From assembly GCA_902806425.1 (NCBI GenBank), contig CADCWP010000215.1, forward strand, positions 1 to 53,005: a DNA stretch of 53,005 nt, read 5' to 3'. Positions 43,229-52,729 of this stretch are shown here, piece by piece. The position numbers and the translations under genes are program-made. The notes under the pieces were generated by a model. That model was not told the DNA's origin. It searched no databases and saw only the letters and a list, made by a program, of their open reading frames with translations. The number at the start of each line of letters is the position of its first letter. Positions within the stretch are counted from its first letter, which is position 1. This stretch comes from an uncultured Truepera sp. (GTDB lineage Bacteria; Deinococcota; Deinococci; Deinococcales; Trueperaceae).

Positions 43229-44740
43229 TCAAACGGTGTCGCCGCGCCCACGGGCGGACGGGTTGTGCTCAAGCGTCGGCACCTCGCCCGTCTCGACCAG
43301 GCTCTTGAAGCGCCGGAGCGCCTTGCCGACAAAGGTCTTGGGTACGGCCTCCATAAGCTTGGCGGCGGCGGTTCCGGCCACGCCGCCGGGGGGGTCGAAG
43401 CGGAAATAAAGCGTGACCTCCGTACCCCAATCGCCCGGAGCGGGCCGGAACGTTACCGAGCCCTCGTTGGGCAAAGCCGCCCCCGCGATCGATTCCCAGC
43501 GGATCAGCTCACCCGGACGCTCCTCCACAACCCGCGTTTCCCATTCCGGGCTCTGGCCTAATGGCGCGTGCACGCGCCAGCGCGTGCGGCCCTCACCGGC
43601 GTCACGCACCTCGGCCGCTTGACCCATCACCTGCGACAGCGTTTCGGGTTCACGCCAGCGGCGGTAGAGTTCGTCCGCGGGTCTGCCAATCGTGATCGAG
43701 CGCTCAACCTCCGGGGCGTCGGCGGGTGTTCCAGGCCCCCTCCGGTCCCTGCTACCTGCTCCGGGGCGTCGGTCCTCGCTGCGGATACCGCGGTAGAGGA
43801 GCCAGCCTCCGACGAGTGTCAGCGCTACCCCGGTAACGGTCATCCCCGGCGTACCACCCGCCCCTTTCGGGGGTTTTGGCGGTACGTATACGGTGCCGCG
43901 CTCGTCGGCTCGAGCGGGGGCACCTACATAACGCCCGTGTTCAGGTACCGCGAGCCGTGTAAAGTCGCGGGCGAGGGTGTGGAGCGCCGCGCGCAGTTCG
44001 GCTCCACGCATGGCGGGTCCGTGACCCGTCACGGCGGCTTCGGGGTTAAGGGCTGCAAGCCGCTCGGCAGAGGTCCGCGCCGCCTCCCAGTCCTGTGTGT
44101 AGTACCTGGGTGGGCCGTGAACCTCGGGTTTTTGCACAGCTACCGAGTAAGCGGACTCTTGTTTGGTCGTTACAAAAGCGTCGCCCGCAACCAACAGCCG
44201 GTCGGCCTCGCGCCATAGCGAGATGTGGCCCGGCGTGTGACCCGGCGTGTGCAGCCAGCGCCAACCGGGCATTCCCGGTACACTGCCGTCATCCGGAAGC
44301 GGCCTCAACCACCCTCCTACGTCAATGGGACCCCTTGGGTAAAAGCCTGAAAGCCGAGCCATGAGACCGCCACCCACCTGTGGGTCCGGGGGCGGGTACG
44401 CCGAACGGCCATCCAGATAGGGAAGCTCGAGCGGGTGCGCGTAGACGGGAACTTGCCAGCGGTCCGCCAGTTCCCTAAGTGCGCCCACATGGTCGAAGTG
44501 GCCGTGCGTCATCACGATGGCCGCAGGCCTCGCACTAGGAAAGCGTTCCCCGGCCCCCTTAGCGATCAGCTCAGCCGTTCGGGGCAGTCCCGCGTCGACA
44601 AGCACCCACTGTCGATCTCCTGCTCCGGGCGGCCCGTAAAACGCCACGTTGACGATGGCAAGGCGCTTATAGGCGAGGTCGCGCGCGACCTCGTGAGTGG
44701 CGTCTTGATGACGCGCGTCGTCATAGGGTTTGTCCGCCAT
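43229..44740 (-). CDS. MBL-fold metallohydrolase with internal TM segment and C-terminal SRPBCC (cyclase-like) domain
   Basis: THGHFDHVGAL, HTPGHTPGHISLW, TM GMTVTGVALTLVGGWLLYRGI, then ERSITIGRPADELYRRWREPETLSQVM... Confidence 0.88.
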   Translation of the reverse strand: MADKPYDDARHQDATHEVARDLAYKRLAIVNVAFYGPPGAGDRQWVLVDAGLPRTAELIAKGAGERFPSARPAAIVMTHGHFDHVGALRELADRWQVPVYAHPLELPYLDGRSAYPPPDPQVGGGLMARLSGFYPRGPIDVGGWLRPLPDDGSVPGMPGWRWLHTPGHTPGHISLWREADRLLVAGDAFVTTKQESAYSVAVQKPEVHGPPRYYTQDWEAARTSAERLAALNPEAAVTGHGPAMRGAELRAALHTLARDFTRLAVPEHGRYVGAPARADERGTVYVPPKPPKGAGGTPGMTVTGVALTLVGGWLLYRGIRSEDRRPGAGSRDRRGPGTPADAPEVERSITIGRPADELYRRWREPETLSQVMGQAAEVRDAGEGRTRWRVHAPLGQSPEWETRVVEERPGELIRWESIAGAALPNEGSVTFRPAPGDWGTEVTLYFRFDPPGGVAGTAAAKLMEAVPKTFVGKALRRFKSLVETGEVPTLEHNPSARGRGDTV

Positions 44741-44753
44741 GCTTATCTCCTCT

Positions 44754-45116
44754 CTAGGCGCGGGTGAGGTCTGAGGGCCGCGTCTTGGTCGTCAGCGCAG
44801 CCAGCACTTCAAAAAGCCCGAGAATCAGGTGCGGCCAGAAGACGAACTCGCTAAAGCCGAACAGCCAAGGCGAGACGGCCAGCAGAAGCCCGCTGGCTGC
44901 GTCGAGACCCAGATGCGTACCCATACTGAGGCGACGGACGAGGCCGAGTTCGTAGTCTGTAAAGATGCTGTAGAGGAGCGCCCCCAGGCCGAGCACAACC
45001 GGCACCCAGGTTTCTGCCCCGCCCCGGTTAAAGTTGAGAAGCCATGGCGCAGCGATTAAAAGTGCGCCGACGAGATAATCGAGAATGCCGTGAAGGCGGG
45101 TGGGAATAAACCGCAT
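44754..45116 (-). CDS. SPW-repeat-like membrane protein
   Basis: Repeated LLIAAPWLLNF / LLAVSPWLFGF; start chosen at MRFIPTRLHG. Confidence 0.8.
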   Translation of the reverse strand: MRFIPTRLHGILDYLVGALLIAAPWLLNFNRGGAETWVPVVLGLGALLYSIFTDYELGLVRRLSMGTHLGLDAASGLLLAVSPWLFGFSEFVFWPHLILGLFEVLAALTTKTRPSDLTRA

Positions 45117-45154
45117 GGTTTCTCCTAAAGCTGTAAACAGCTGGGTGTGAGTAG

Positions 45155-45179
45155 AAAGCCCCAACGGTTGCTGGGGCTT
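45155..45179 (-). terminator. Probable terminator of Mn-catalase gene
   Basis: AAGCCCCA-8nt-TGGGGCTT hairpin followed on the minus strand by a short T-rich CTTTCT. Confidence 0.6.
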
Positions 45180-45208
45180 GTGCTCGCTTTATCTGCTACT
45201 TTTTTAGA

Positions 45209-46111
45209 TCACTCTTTACCCAGAAGGGAGTCGGCAACGCGTCCTATCACCGACTTGTTGCCATCTGAGTCCGCAGCTTGACTGCCCTGCTCCGTCTGAG
45301 CGTGCGCCTGCGGGACCGGCGGCGCGAGCTGCGGCTTGCCTCCCATCGGCTGGGCTGGGCGCTGGCTGTACTCGCCTTTGCCGTCGAGCGAAGGTCCGCT
45401 CGTCCAGCGACCTTCGGTCAGCGGCTGAGCGTCCTTTTGCGTCGACAAGAAGACGTAGTTAAACTCGCCGTTCTCCTGCTCCTGCGGAAACGAATTGGGA
45501 ATCGGCAGCGCGCCCTCATGACCACCTAACTCCTCGATCACCGCCAGCCACTGCTGCTGGTGCATGGTGTCACGGGCGATCAAAAACGAGAGCATATCCT
45601 TCATACCGGGGTCGTCGGTGAATTCGTAGAGCCTGGTGGCGAGCGCCCGCCCAGTCGATTCAGCCATGACGTTGGCGTACATGTCGGCGGCGATGTTGCC
45701 GCTGCTCACCACCCAGGAGCCGTTGAAGGGCACCCCGTTGGCGTCGGCGGCAAGCGCTCCCAAACCCCCGGAGAGAAAGTGGCGTGGGTCCATACCGCTC
45801 TGAATAGCCCCGACCACCGGGTTTTCTTTAGCCATCTGCTCCTTGAGCGCACCGTCGGCCCCCTCGAGGTTGAGGTTTACGGCGGTCGCCAGCATCTCGA
45901 TGTGGGCGAGTTCCTCGGTACCGGTCTCGAGTAGCATGTCACGATACTTTTGCGGGCCGCGTGAGTTCCACGATTGGAAAAGGTACTGCATCGCCACGCG
46001 CATCTCGCCTTCGATGCCGCCGATGGCCTGCTGAAGCATCTTGGCGAAAACCGGGTTAGGTGTGGTGACCTCGACTTTGTACTGCAATTTGCCGCCGTCG
46101 TGATAAAACAT
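45209..46111 (-). CDS. Manganese catalase
   Basis: MFYHDGGKLQYKVEV, GGIEGEMRVAMQYLFQSWN, TGTEELAHIEMLATAV, ARDTMHQQQWLAVIEEL. Confidence 0.95.
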   Translation of the reverse strand: MFYHDGGKLQYKVEVTTPNPVFAKMLQQAIGGIEGEMRVAMQYLFQSWNSRGPQKYRDMLLETGTEELAHIEMLATAVNLNLEGADGALKEQMAKENPVVGAIQSGMDPRHFLSGGLGALAADANGVPFNGSWVVSSGNIAADMYANVMAESTGRALATRLYEFTDDPGMKDMLSFLIARDTMHQQQWLAVIEELGGHEGALPIPNSFPQEQENGEFNYVFLSTQKDAQPLTEGRWTSGPSLDGKGEYSQRPAQPMGGKPQLAPPVPQAHAQTEQGSQAADSDGNKSVIGRVADSLLGKE

Positions 46112-46151
46112 CTTTCTCCTCCGTAGGGCGTTTGTAGCCTGCGCCGAGCCG

Positions 46152-46643
46152 CTAGACCGCCTGGGCGTTGATGGTAGTTTCTGCCAGCTGCGACAGCATG
46201 GCGTCGGTTGCCTTTTCTTCTTCAAGGGTCCTCCCGAGCAAAGATGCCGCGTCCTCATGCCCGAGCCGTTTGGCGTAGGCGACGACCGTACCGTAGCCAG
46301 CCATCTCGTAGTGCTCGACGCGCTGCAAGGCGGCGATGATGCCCGCGTCTTTCACCGCCGGGTCGCCGTCCTCTTCCAACAGTTCGTGCGCTTCGGCGAC
46401 CAAGCCCTTGGCGGCTTGACAGGTCTTGCCGTTAAGGCTGCCGAGGTTTAGCGTCTGCGCAATCTGCTCGAGCCGTGTGATCTGCTCTTTGGTCTGCTCC
46501 AGGTGCGTGGTGACGCCTTGCTTGAGTTCGCTGTCTGAAACGGCGTCGGCTACTTTGGCTTGGGCTGCTGAGAACTGCTGCTCAGCGCTGTAGAGGTCTT
46601 GAAGTTGTTCGACAAAAAGGTCGTGCAAACTGTTTAGGCTCAT
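46152..46643 (-). CDS. DUF892 / YciE-YciF ferritin-like protein
   Basis: LHDLFVEQLQDLYSAEQQ, RVEHYEMAGYGTVVAYAKRLG. Confidence 0.9.
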   Translation of the reverse strand: MSLNSLHDLFVEQLQDLYSAEQQFSAAQAKVADAVSDSELKQGVTTHLEQTKEQITRLEQIAQTLNLGSLNGKTCQAAKGLVAEAHELLEEDGDPAVKDAGIIAALQRVEHYEMAGYGTVVAYAKRLGHEDAASLLGRTLEEEKATDAMLSQLAETTINAQAV

Positions 46644-46802
46644 CGTTTCCCTCCAAAGGTGGTTCTACCTCAAAATTTGAGCACGCTTTAAGAGCGCTTC
46701 GTTAGACGCGAGAGTACCGATCGGCTTAAGGCAACTGCGCCGGTGTCTTCCCGCTACTGAGCAGCGTTGCGGGCGGTTTCACACAACAGCCCCTAACCGG
46801 GT

Positions 46803-47144
46803 CTACGCTTCGTCGCGTCCCTTGACCTCTGCCGGGGGATGGGTCGCTTCAACCGCAGTAAAGGGCTCTAAGATCTTGTAAGTGTGGTTCGCACCTTTAG
46901 GTACCAGCCACGAGTCGCCGGGTTCTAGCAGCACCATCTGCCCCTCGAGGTGAAGCTCCGCGCGGCCGCTGATGACGTAGCCGACGGTTTCGTAGTCACG
47001 GCTGACGCCGGGTTTCGCGTCGTCCGACATCTGCTCGCGCCAGAGCCGCATCGAGATGCCTTTGCCCGTCGCCAGATAGACCTGGCCCATATCACCTTTA
47101 GGTGACGCCTCCGAACTGACCTTAACGATGGTTGTATCTGCCAT
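46803..47144 (-). CDS. Cupin domain protein
   Basis: YETVGYVISGRAELHLEGQMVLLEPGDSWLVPKGANHTYKI. Confidence 0.9.
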   Translation of the reverse strand: MADTTIVKVSSEASPKGDMGQVYLATGKGISMRLWREQMSDDAKPGVSRDYETVGYVISGRAELHLEGQMVLLEPGDSWLVPKGANHTYKILEPFTAVEATHPPAEVKGRDEA

Positions 47145-47286
47145 ATCGCCTCCTTAAAGGGCATCGTGGCACGCTAGGGGCGTCTAAAAAGTAGGCGAAC
47201 AGGGAAATCGTTCCAGGTATAGGCAGCTACGCCTGAATATAGATCAAGCCCCTGAACGCGGAGCCCCTAGCTGTGAGCGCGCCACG

Positions 47287-47583
47287 TTAGTTTGGGCCTT
47301 CGCTCCTTGTAAGCCGTGCAAGCCCCTTAGCTAGTCCCGTCCCCACACGGGCATATAGGCTACAGCTCACCGCGCCGTCTACGATCAAATATGCCCAGAA
47401 GCTGAATCCACCCGCATTCAAAGCTATGGTGTGTCCCTTCAAGCCCTCATTGGGTAGAGCCCAGCAAAGGGTGAGCTGCCGGAACGGGGCGTGCTCGAAG
47501 TTTACTTGGGTGCGCCAACTAGACATAGAGGAAAAATGCGGCCTTGATGCTACAGCGCTCGGCTCGTCTCCAATTCCAACCAT
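47287..47583 (-). CDS. Hypothetical protein (uncertain)
   Basis: 98 aa ORF in otherwise non-coding interval; no recognised motif. Confidence 0.25.
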   Translation of the reverse strand: MVGIGDEPSAVASRPHFSSMSSWRTQVNFEHAPFRQLTLCWALPNEGLKGHTIALNAGGFSFWAYLIVDGAVSCSLYARVGTGLAKGLARLTRSEGPN

Positions 47584-47681
47584 TCGCTAACGCTGCGTGA
47601 GATATTGCACTCCAGGGGCTGAAACCGGCCCTTTGGCAAGCCTCTACAGACAGCGTAGCAGCGGGCGCTCTACCATCAGTC

Positions 47682-48389
47682 ATGGACGAAATTAGAGGGA
47701 ACCAGCCAACTTACAGCTATCCGAAACGCGTGGTCGTTCGGTATCCGGATACTCGTCAGGCCCCCGCCCTGCCAACCATCATAGAGAGCTCGGAGCGGCC
47801 CGAGGTAGCGTTGCCCGCAACGTTTCAGGCATATCTCCATCTGGTCCGTGCGGACCTCTACCGCAAAAAAGAACGGACCGACTGGGTCACGCTCGCAAAA
47901 ACACTTTATTCCGACATGGGTTTCAAGCACTGTTTCTGGTTGCGTACCTGCACCTTTACAAAGAAAAAAAGGTCACTGCGTACCGTTTATCCGCTCGTCC
48001 GGGCTATCTACCTGCACTACCAGCATAAACACGGTATATGGATCGCGCCGGGCACGCAGATCGGGCCGGGGCTCTATATCAACCACGTCGGGGGCATCGT
48101 GGTCAACAGTCGCGCCAAGATAGGCCGTAACTGTAACCTTTCACACGGCGTAACCTTGGGCCAGGCCAACCGTGGTAACAGCGTAGGCTCCCCCATACTG
48201 GGTGACAACGTATTTGTCGGTCCGGGCGCAAAGGTGATCGGCGCTGTTGAGGTCGGTGACAACGCCGCTATCGGTGCGAACAGTGTCGTGACCAAAGATG
48301 TCCCTGCCCGCGCGGTCGTTGTAGGTGCACCCGCCAAGATCATCTCGTATAAGAGTTCGAGCGGCTACATCAACGCCACCGACTACTAA
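47682..48389 (+). CDS. Serine O-acetyltransferase-like left-handed beta-helix acetyltransferase
   Basis: Hexapeptide repeats IGPGLYINHVGGIVVNSRAKIGRNCNLSHGVTLGQ, LGDNVFVGPGAKVIGAVEVGDNAAIGANSVVTKDVP. Confidence 0.85.
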   Translation: MDEIRGNQPTYSYPKRVVVRYPDTRQAPALPTIIESSERPEVALPATFQAYLHLVRADLYRKKERTDWVTLAKTLYSDMGFKHCFWLRTCTFTKKKRSLRTVYPLVRAIYLHYQHKHGIWIAPGTQIGPGLYINHVGGIVVNSRAKIGRNCNLSHGVTLGQANRGNSVGSPILGDNVFVGPGAKVIGAVEVGDNAAIGANSVVTKDVPARAVVVGAPAKIISYKSSSGYINATDY

Positions 48390-48412
48390 ACCTGGTTGTT
48401 AGGGTTTAAAAC

Positions 48413-48437
48413 GCCCCTTTCAGGTTGTGAAAGGGGC
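48413..48437. terminator. Hairpin between convergent genes, possible terminator
   Basis: GCCCCTTTCA-GGTTG-TGAAAGGGGC perfect 10-bp stem; minus-strand side followed by GTTTTAAA. Confidence 0.7.
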
Positions 48438-48508
48438 TCGTCCGACCCTGAAGCTTTACAGTGCGCTACCTCTTCGGACGGGTGGTAGAGGCCAATGCAA
48501 GGCCCGTT

Positions 48509-48982
48509 TTAGGTGGCGGCGCTGGGCTCCTCTTTGCCGCCCGAACGCCCCTCCTCGACAAAGTTCTTGATAGACTCGAGCGCCGTGACTAAGCCCTCCT
48601 GAATCTGGTCGGTGCTAGGTGCCTCGTCACTGCTGGCGTCGCCGGGCTCCTCGCCTTGCCCCGCGGGAGGTCCGCCGGAGAACGACAGGTGCACTGTCAT
48701 GCTCGAGCCCTCACCCTGTCCCTCAACCTGGAGCCAGCCCGAGTAGTACCCCTCGTCAGCCCCCCACTCGATGCGGTGGTTTTCCTTGTCTTGACGGAAG
48801 AAGCCGTCGGAGTCGTATTGGTGACCCTGCGCCTCGCCCTGTACGCGGACCCGTTCACCCTCCTGCGGCTGGGCGCTGTGGGTCGTGGGCAGGTACTTCG
48901 GCAGGTTCTCGACCTTTGACATAAAGGCGTAAACCTCATCGGGCGACGCGTCTATGGTCGTGCTGTGCTCGAACTCGCTCAC
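48509..48982 (-). CDS. SRPBCC family protein
   Basis: EFEHSTTIDASPDEVYAFMSKVENLPKYLP. Confidence 0.88.
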   Translation of the reverse strand: MSEFEHSTTIDASPDEVYAFMSKVENLPKYLPTTHSAQPQEGERVRVQGEAQGHQYDSDGFFRQDKENHRIEWGADEGYYSGWLQVEGQGEGSSMTVHLSFSGGPPAGQGEEPGDASSDEAPSTDQIQEGLVTALESIKNFVEEGRSGGKEEPSAAT

Positions 48983-49198
48983 GGGTTCTCCCTTTGTAGT
49001 CTTAATATTTTAGAAGCGTAAGTCAAAGGGGCAAAGGCTATCTTAGCGCCTTGACACAATGTTGAGCTTGACACTGAATCCGGCCTTTTAGCCGCTTATG
49101 ACCGCTATGTCTGCCCTACCCGAACGGGTCTCTCGCACGTGCGTAGCGGGGGACTTTAGGACTGGTGCTGTATATCCTTCCAAGTTGTAAGGTGAGCT

Positions 49199-50287
49199 AT
49201 GCCTAGGGCTCGAGAACTCGGACTTCCATTTACAGGCCGCACCGGACCGCATAACGCCATCACCGACGTTTCCGGCGTCCAGGTCGGTTACGCCACCCTC
49301 ATTAGTGGCGAAGGTCCCTTGAGGGTTGGGCAGGGTCCCGTCCGCACAGGCGTCACCGCTATCTTGCCGCGTGGGAAGGTCACCGACCCAACCTTCGCGG
49401 GTCTGTACGCGCTCAACGGCAACGGTGAGATGACCGGCGCGGCTTGGGTGGAGGAGTCCGGGTTTCTCGAGGGTGCGATCATGATTACCAACACGCACAG
49501 CGTCGGCGCGGTTCGCGACGCGCTCATCGGGTGGTCGGTGGCGCGCGGCTACGCCCCGCAGCCGTGGCAGCTGCCGGTAGTGGCCGAGACCTACGACGGC
49601 TTTTTAAACGATATCAACGGGTTTCATGTTAAGGCGGCGCATGTGGACGAGGCGCTCAGCGCTGCCTCGTCCGGTCCTATCGCCGAGGGAAATGTGGGCG
49701 GCGGGACCGGCATGGGTCTGTTCGGCTTTAAGGGCGGTACCGGCACGGCCTCGAGGCGGCTCCCGGAGGACGAGGGCGGCTACACCGTCGGCGTTCTCGT
49801 GCAGGCCAACTTCGGGTCGAGGGAAGACCTGTTGGTGGCAGGTGTTCCCGTAGGGCAACACCTCACCGATCTCCTCCCGGTGCTTGGCCCTGACGCCGCT
49901 CCCCCTTCTGAGGGCGGCTCGATCATCGCCGTAGTGGCCACCGACGCGCCGCTGCTGCCGCATCAGCTCAAACGATTGGCGCGGCGGGTGCCGCTAGGTA
50001 TCGCCAGAACGGGCGGGATGGCGGAGAACGGCAGCGGCGACCTCTTCATCGCCTTTTCCACGGCCAACCCAGGCGTGTTTAGGGATCCTTTGGCACCTAT
50101 TCACATGCTGTCGAACGAGCGTATCAGCCCTCTTTTCAAGGCGACTGTCCAGGCGACGGAGGAGGCCATCATCAACGCCCTCGCCGCAGCTGAGGACATG
50201 ACCGGGCACAGCGGCAATGTGCGCTTCGCCGTGCCGCACGACAGGTTAAAAGAGGTTATGCGGAAGTACAACCGCCTCTTGGACTGA
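49199..50287 (+). CDS. P1 (DmpA/BapA-type) aminopeptidase
   Basis: NAITDVSGVQVGYATLI, GNVGGGTGM, IARTGGMAENGSGDLFIAFSTANP autoprocessing Ser region. Confidence 0.92.
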   Translation: MPRARELGLPFTGRTGPHNAITDVSGVQVGYATLISGEGPLRVGQGPVRTGVTAILPRGKVTDPTFAGLYALNGNGEMTGAAWVEESGFLEGAIMITNTHSVGAVRDALIGWSVARGYAPQPWQLPVVAETYDGFLNDINGFHVKAAHVDEALSAASSGPIAEGNVGGGTGMGLFGFKGGTGTASRRLPEDEGGYTVGVLVQANFGSREDLLVAGVPVGQHLTDLLPVLGPDAAPPSEGGSIIAVVATDAPLLPHQLKRLARRVPLGIARTGGMAENGSGDLFIAFSTANPGVFRDPLAPIHMLSNERISPLFKATVQATEEAIINALAAAEDMTGHSGNVRFAVPHDRLKEVMRKYNRLLD

Positions 50288-50486
50288 TGCAAGCCGCTTG
50301 CTCTGATCCGACAACCATGTATCACGCCCTCTTTGTCGGCTTGTCCGACCTGACCTTTGTTACACTTGACGACATCCTCGGTGGGGGGTCTACTCGCCAC
50401 GGTTTAGGGGGTACTTTGGGCGGACGCACCCGGCTAACGACTTAAACAACGGTTTATGGGCAGAAAACAGCTTCTCTGGAGGAATC

Positions 50487-52250
50487 ATGAGTAAACTCGC
50501 GGTTTTTCTCGTGCTGGTCGTTATGGGTGGAGCGTTCGCACAGTCGGACCCGCTCACTTTCGTCATCCAAGGTATCGGTGACGTCGACACCTTGGACCCC
50601 GCACAGGCGTATGACAGCCAGTCGGGTCAGATCGTCGAAAATGTTTACGAGACGCTCTACAGCTACAAGGGCGAAAGCGTCACCGAATTCCAGCCGCGTT
50701 TAGCAACCGACTATCAGGTGTCGGACAACAACCTCACCTACACGTTCACGCTCCGGGAAGGCGTCACCTTTCATAGCGGCAACGCGTTTTCATGCAAAGA
50801 CGTCGAGTACTCCGTTCAGCGCCTGCTCGTAACCAACCCCGCCGACTCCGGCGGCTGGATTCTGATGGAGCCCCTGACCGGCTACTACTCGGACGCCAAT
50901 ACCGAGTTGGGCGAAGAGGCGACCGATCAGCAGTACGCTGACTTTTTCGCCGCCATCGACGGCGGCGTCGAGTGCCCCGACGGTCCGGACGGCCTCAGCG
51001 TGCAGTTCAAGCTGGACCACGCGGACCCCGCTTTTTTTGTAAAACTGCTCTTTTACGCGGCTTCCGTCGTCGACTCAGCGTGGGCAGTTGACAATGGCAT
51101 GTGGGACGGCACCGAGGGGACCTGGCGCGAGTGGATCGGCGTCGACTTGCGCGAGCACTATCTGCAAACCAACATGAGCGGCACCGGTGCCTACCAACTG
51201 GTCAACTGGGCTCCGGGAGACCGCGTCGTCCTCGAGTCCTTCGAGGCTTACTGGAACGGCTCCCCACCCATCAAAAACGTTCAAGTACAGGTCGTCGAGG
51301 ACCAAGCCGCGCGCATCTTGGCGTTGCAACAAGGTGACGCGGACGTCGTCGGCGTTGAACGCGCCGCCTTGGGTCAGGTGCTAAACTCGCCCGGCATCCG
51401 CGTTCGCGACGCCGCTACGGACCCCGAACTCGGCTGGACGTCAACGCTCGTCAGCGCAATTTTTTTAAATCAAAACATCGTGACCGAGAACAACCCCAGC
51501 GTCGGTTCGGGAAAGCTTGACGGTAAGGGCATCCCTGCGAATTTTTTCAGCGACCTCAACATGCGCAAATGCTTTAACTACTCGTTCGACCCGCGGGCGT
51601 ACATCGACGAGGTGTTGCAGGGTCAGGGCGTACCGCTCACTATGGCCCTGCCCCCGGCCTATCTCGGCTACGACCCCGAGGTGCCGACCTACAGCTACGA
51701 CCCCACCGCCGCCGAAAAGGCCTGCCGCGCCGCCTGGGACGGTCAAGTTTGGGAAAACGGCTTTACGCTCACTGTTGCCTACAACACCGGAAACACGCAG
51801 CGCCAAGCCGTCGCCGATATCCTAAAGGCCAACCTCGAGTTCTTAAACCCTAAATTTAAAGTTCAGGTTCGCAGCGTCGCTTGGCCCGACCTTTTAGATC
51901 AGCGGGAGAGGGGTCTCGTGCCGGTGTTGATTAATGCCTGGATTCCCGACTACGCCGACCCCGACAATTACATCCACACCTTTTACCAAACCGACGGCTA
52001 CTACGCCAGCTCGTCAAACTTCTCCGACGAGCAGATCGACGCTTGGGACCTACGCGCGCGCACCAGTTTTGACGAGGTGGAGCGCGTAGACCTCTATAGC
52101 CGGATTGGAAATCGCGCCTACGAGCTTGCGCCGTACATCCTGTTGCCGCAAGGGATTCCCTTTCTAGTCGAACGCGACAACCTTCAAGGTACCTACATCA
52201 ACCCCATGTATAGCGGCTCGTACCTATGGAAAGACTTGTCGAAAAACTAA
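50487..52250 (+). CDS. Peptide-type ABC transporter substrate-binding protein
   Basis: Signal peptide ...VVMGGAFAQ, TFTLREGVTFHSGNAFSCKDVEYSVQRLL (SBP_bac_5); GGAGG RBS. Confidence 0.94.
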   Translation: MSKLAVFLVLVVMGGAFAQSDPLTFVIQGIGDVDTLDPAQAYDSQSGQIVENVYETLYSYKGESVTEFQPRLATDYQVSDNNLTYTFTLREGVTFHSGNAFSCKDVEYSVQRLLVTNPADSGGWILMEPLTGYYSDANTELGEEATDQQYADFFAAIDGGVECPDGPDGLSVQFKLDHADPAFFVKLLFYAASVVDSAWAVDNGMWDGTEGTWREWIGVDLREHYLQTNMSGTGAYQLVNWAPGDRVVLESFEAYWNGSPPIKNVQVQVVEDQAARILALQQGDADVVGVERAALGQVLNSPGIRVRDAATDPELGWTSTLVSAIFLNQNIVTENNPSVGSGKLDGKGIPANFFSDLNMRKCFNYSFDPRAYIDEVLQGQGVPLTMALPPAYLGYDPEVPTYSYDPTAAEKACRAAWDGQVWENGFTLTVAYNTGNTQRQAVADILKANLEFLNPKFKVQVRSVAWPDLLDQRERGLVPVLINAWIPDYADPDNYIHTFYQTDGYYASSSNFSDEQIDAWDLRARTSFDEVERVDLYSRIGNRAYELAPYILLPQGIPFLVERDNLQGTYINPMYSGSYLWKDLSKN

Positions 52251-52282
52251 GCGGCGACGCGCGGAGGTAGACCTGAAACCGG

Positions 52283-52326
52283 GCACTGGAGCGCACCCTA
52301 GCTGCGGACATAGTGCGCTCCAGTGC
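52283..52326. repeat. Long perfect inverted repeat downstream of substrate-binding protein gene
   Basis: GCACTGGAGCGCAC (52283-52296) and GTGCGCTCCAGTGC (52313-52326), 14-bp arms, 16-nt loop, no T-tract. Confidence 0.85.
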
Positions 52327-52729
52327 TGGCAACCCCTGAACGGATTTCGCTGCGGCCGAACGTGCCAACCGAGTGACCAGCTTGTCAGTGGTTACACAGG
52401 CTGAGCTTGGCGGTGAGTCGCGCGATCAAATCCGCGCGCAAGAATTGCTGGCTCGACAAGTTGAAGTCGGACCTGCTTGGAGACCCGAAAACTTTTCGTG
52501 TCAGCCCCCGCATTGTGGATGTACCTGCTTCTGGCACGTGCTTGTTAAGCTCTATAGTCCGGTTCTCGCATCGCCTCGAGCATAGTGCTGAGGTGTCACC
52601 ATCGTCTTGTTGTTGGAAACGTAGAAGATGCCGGTTCCACTTTTACCGTGCTCCGGCGTAGCACCGCTGACAGCTTGTCTGGAAGATGTAACGCCGTGTC
52701 CTACAGCGCCAAACACACACTACACCGCA

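Noticed and set aside
52373-52661. ORFs 52373..52585 and 52407..52661 on the plus strand
   Set aside because: No recognisable family and weak coding character; a decayed transposase was considered but no motif could be identified
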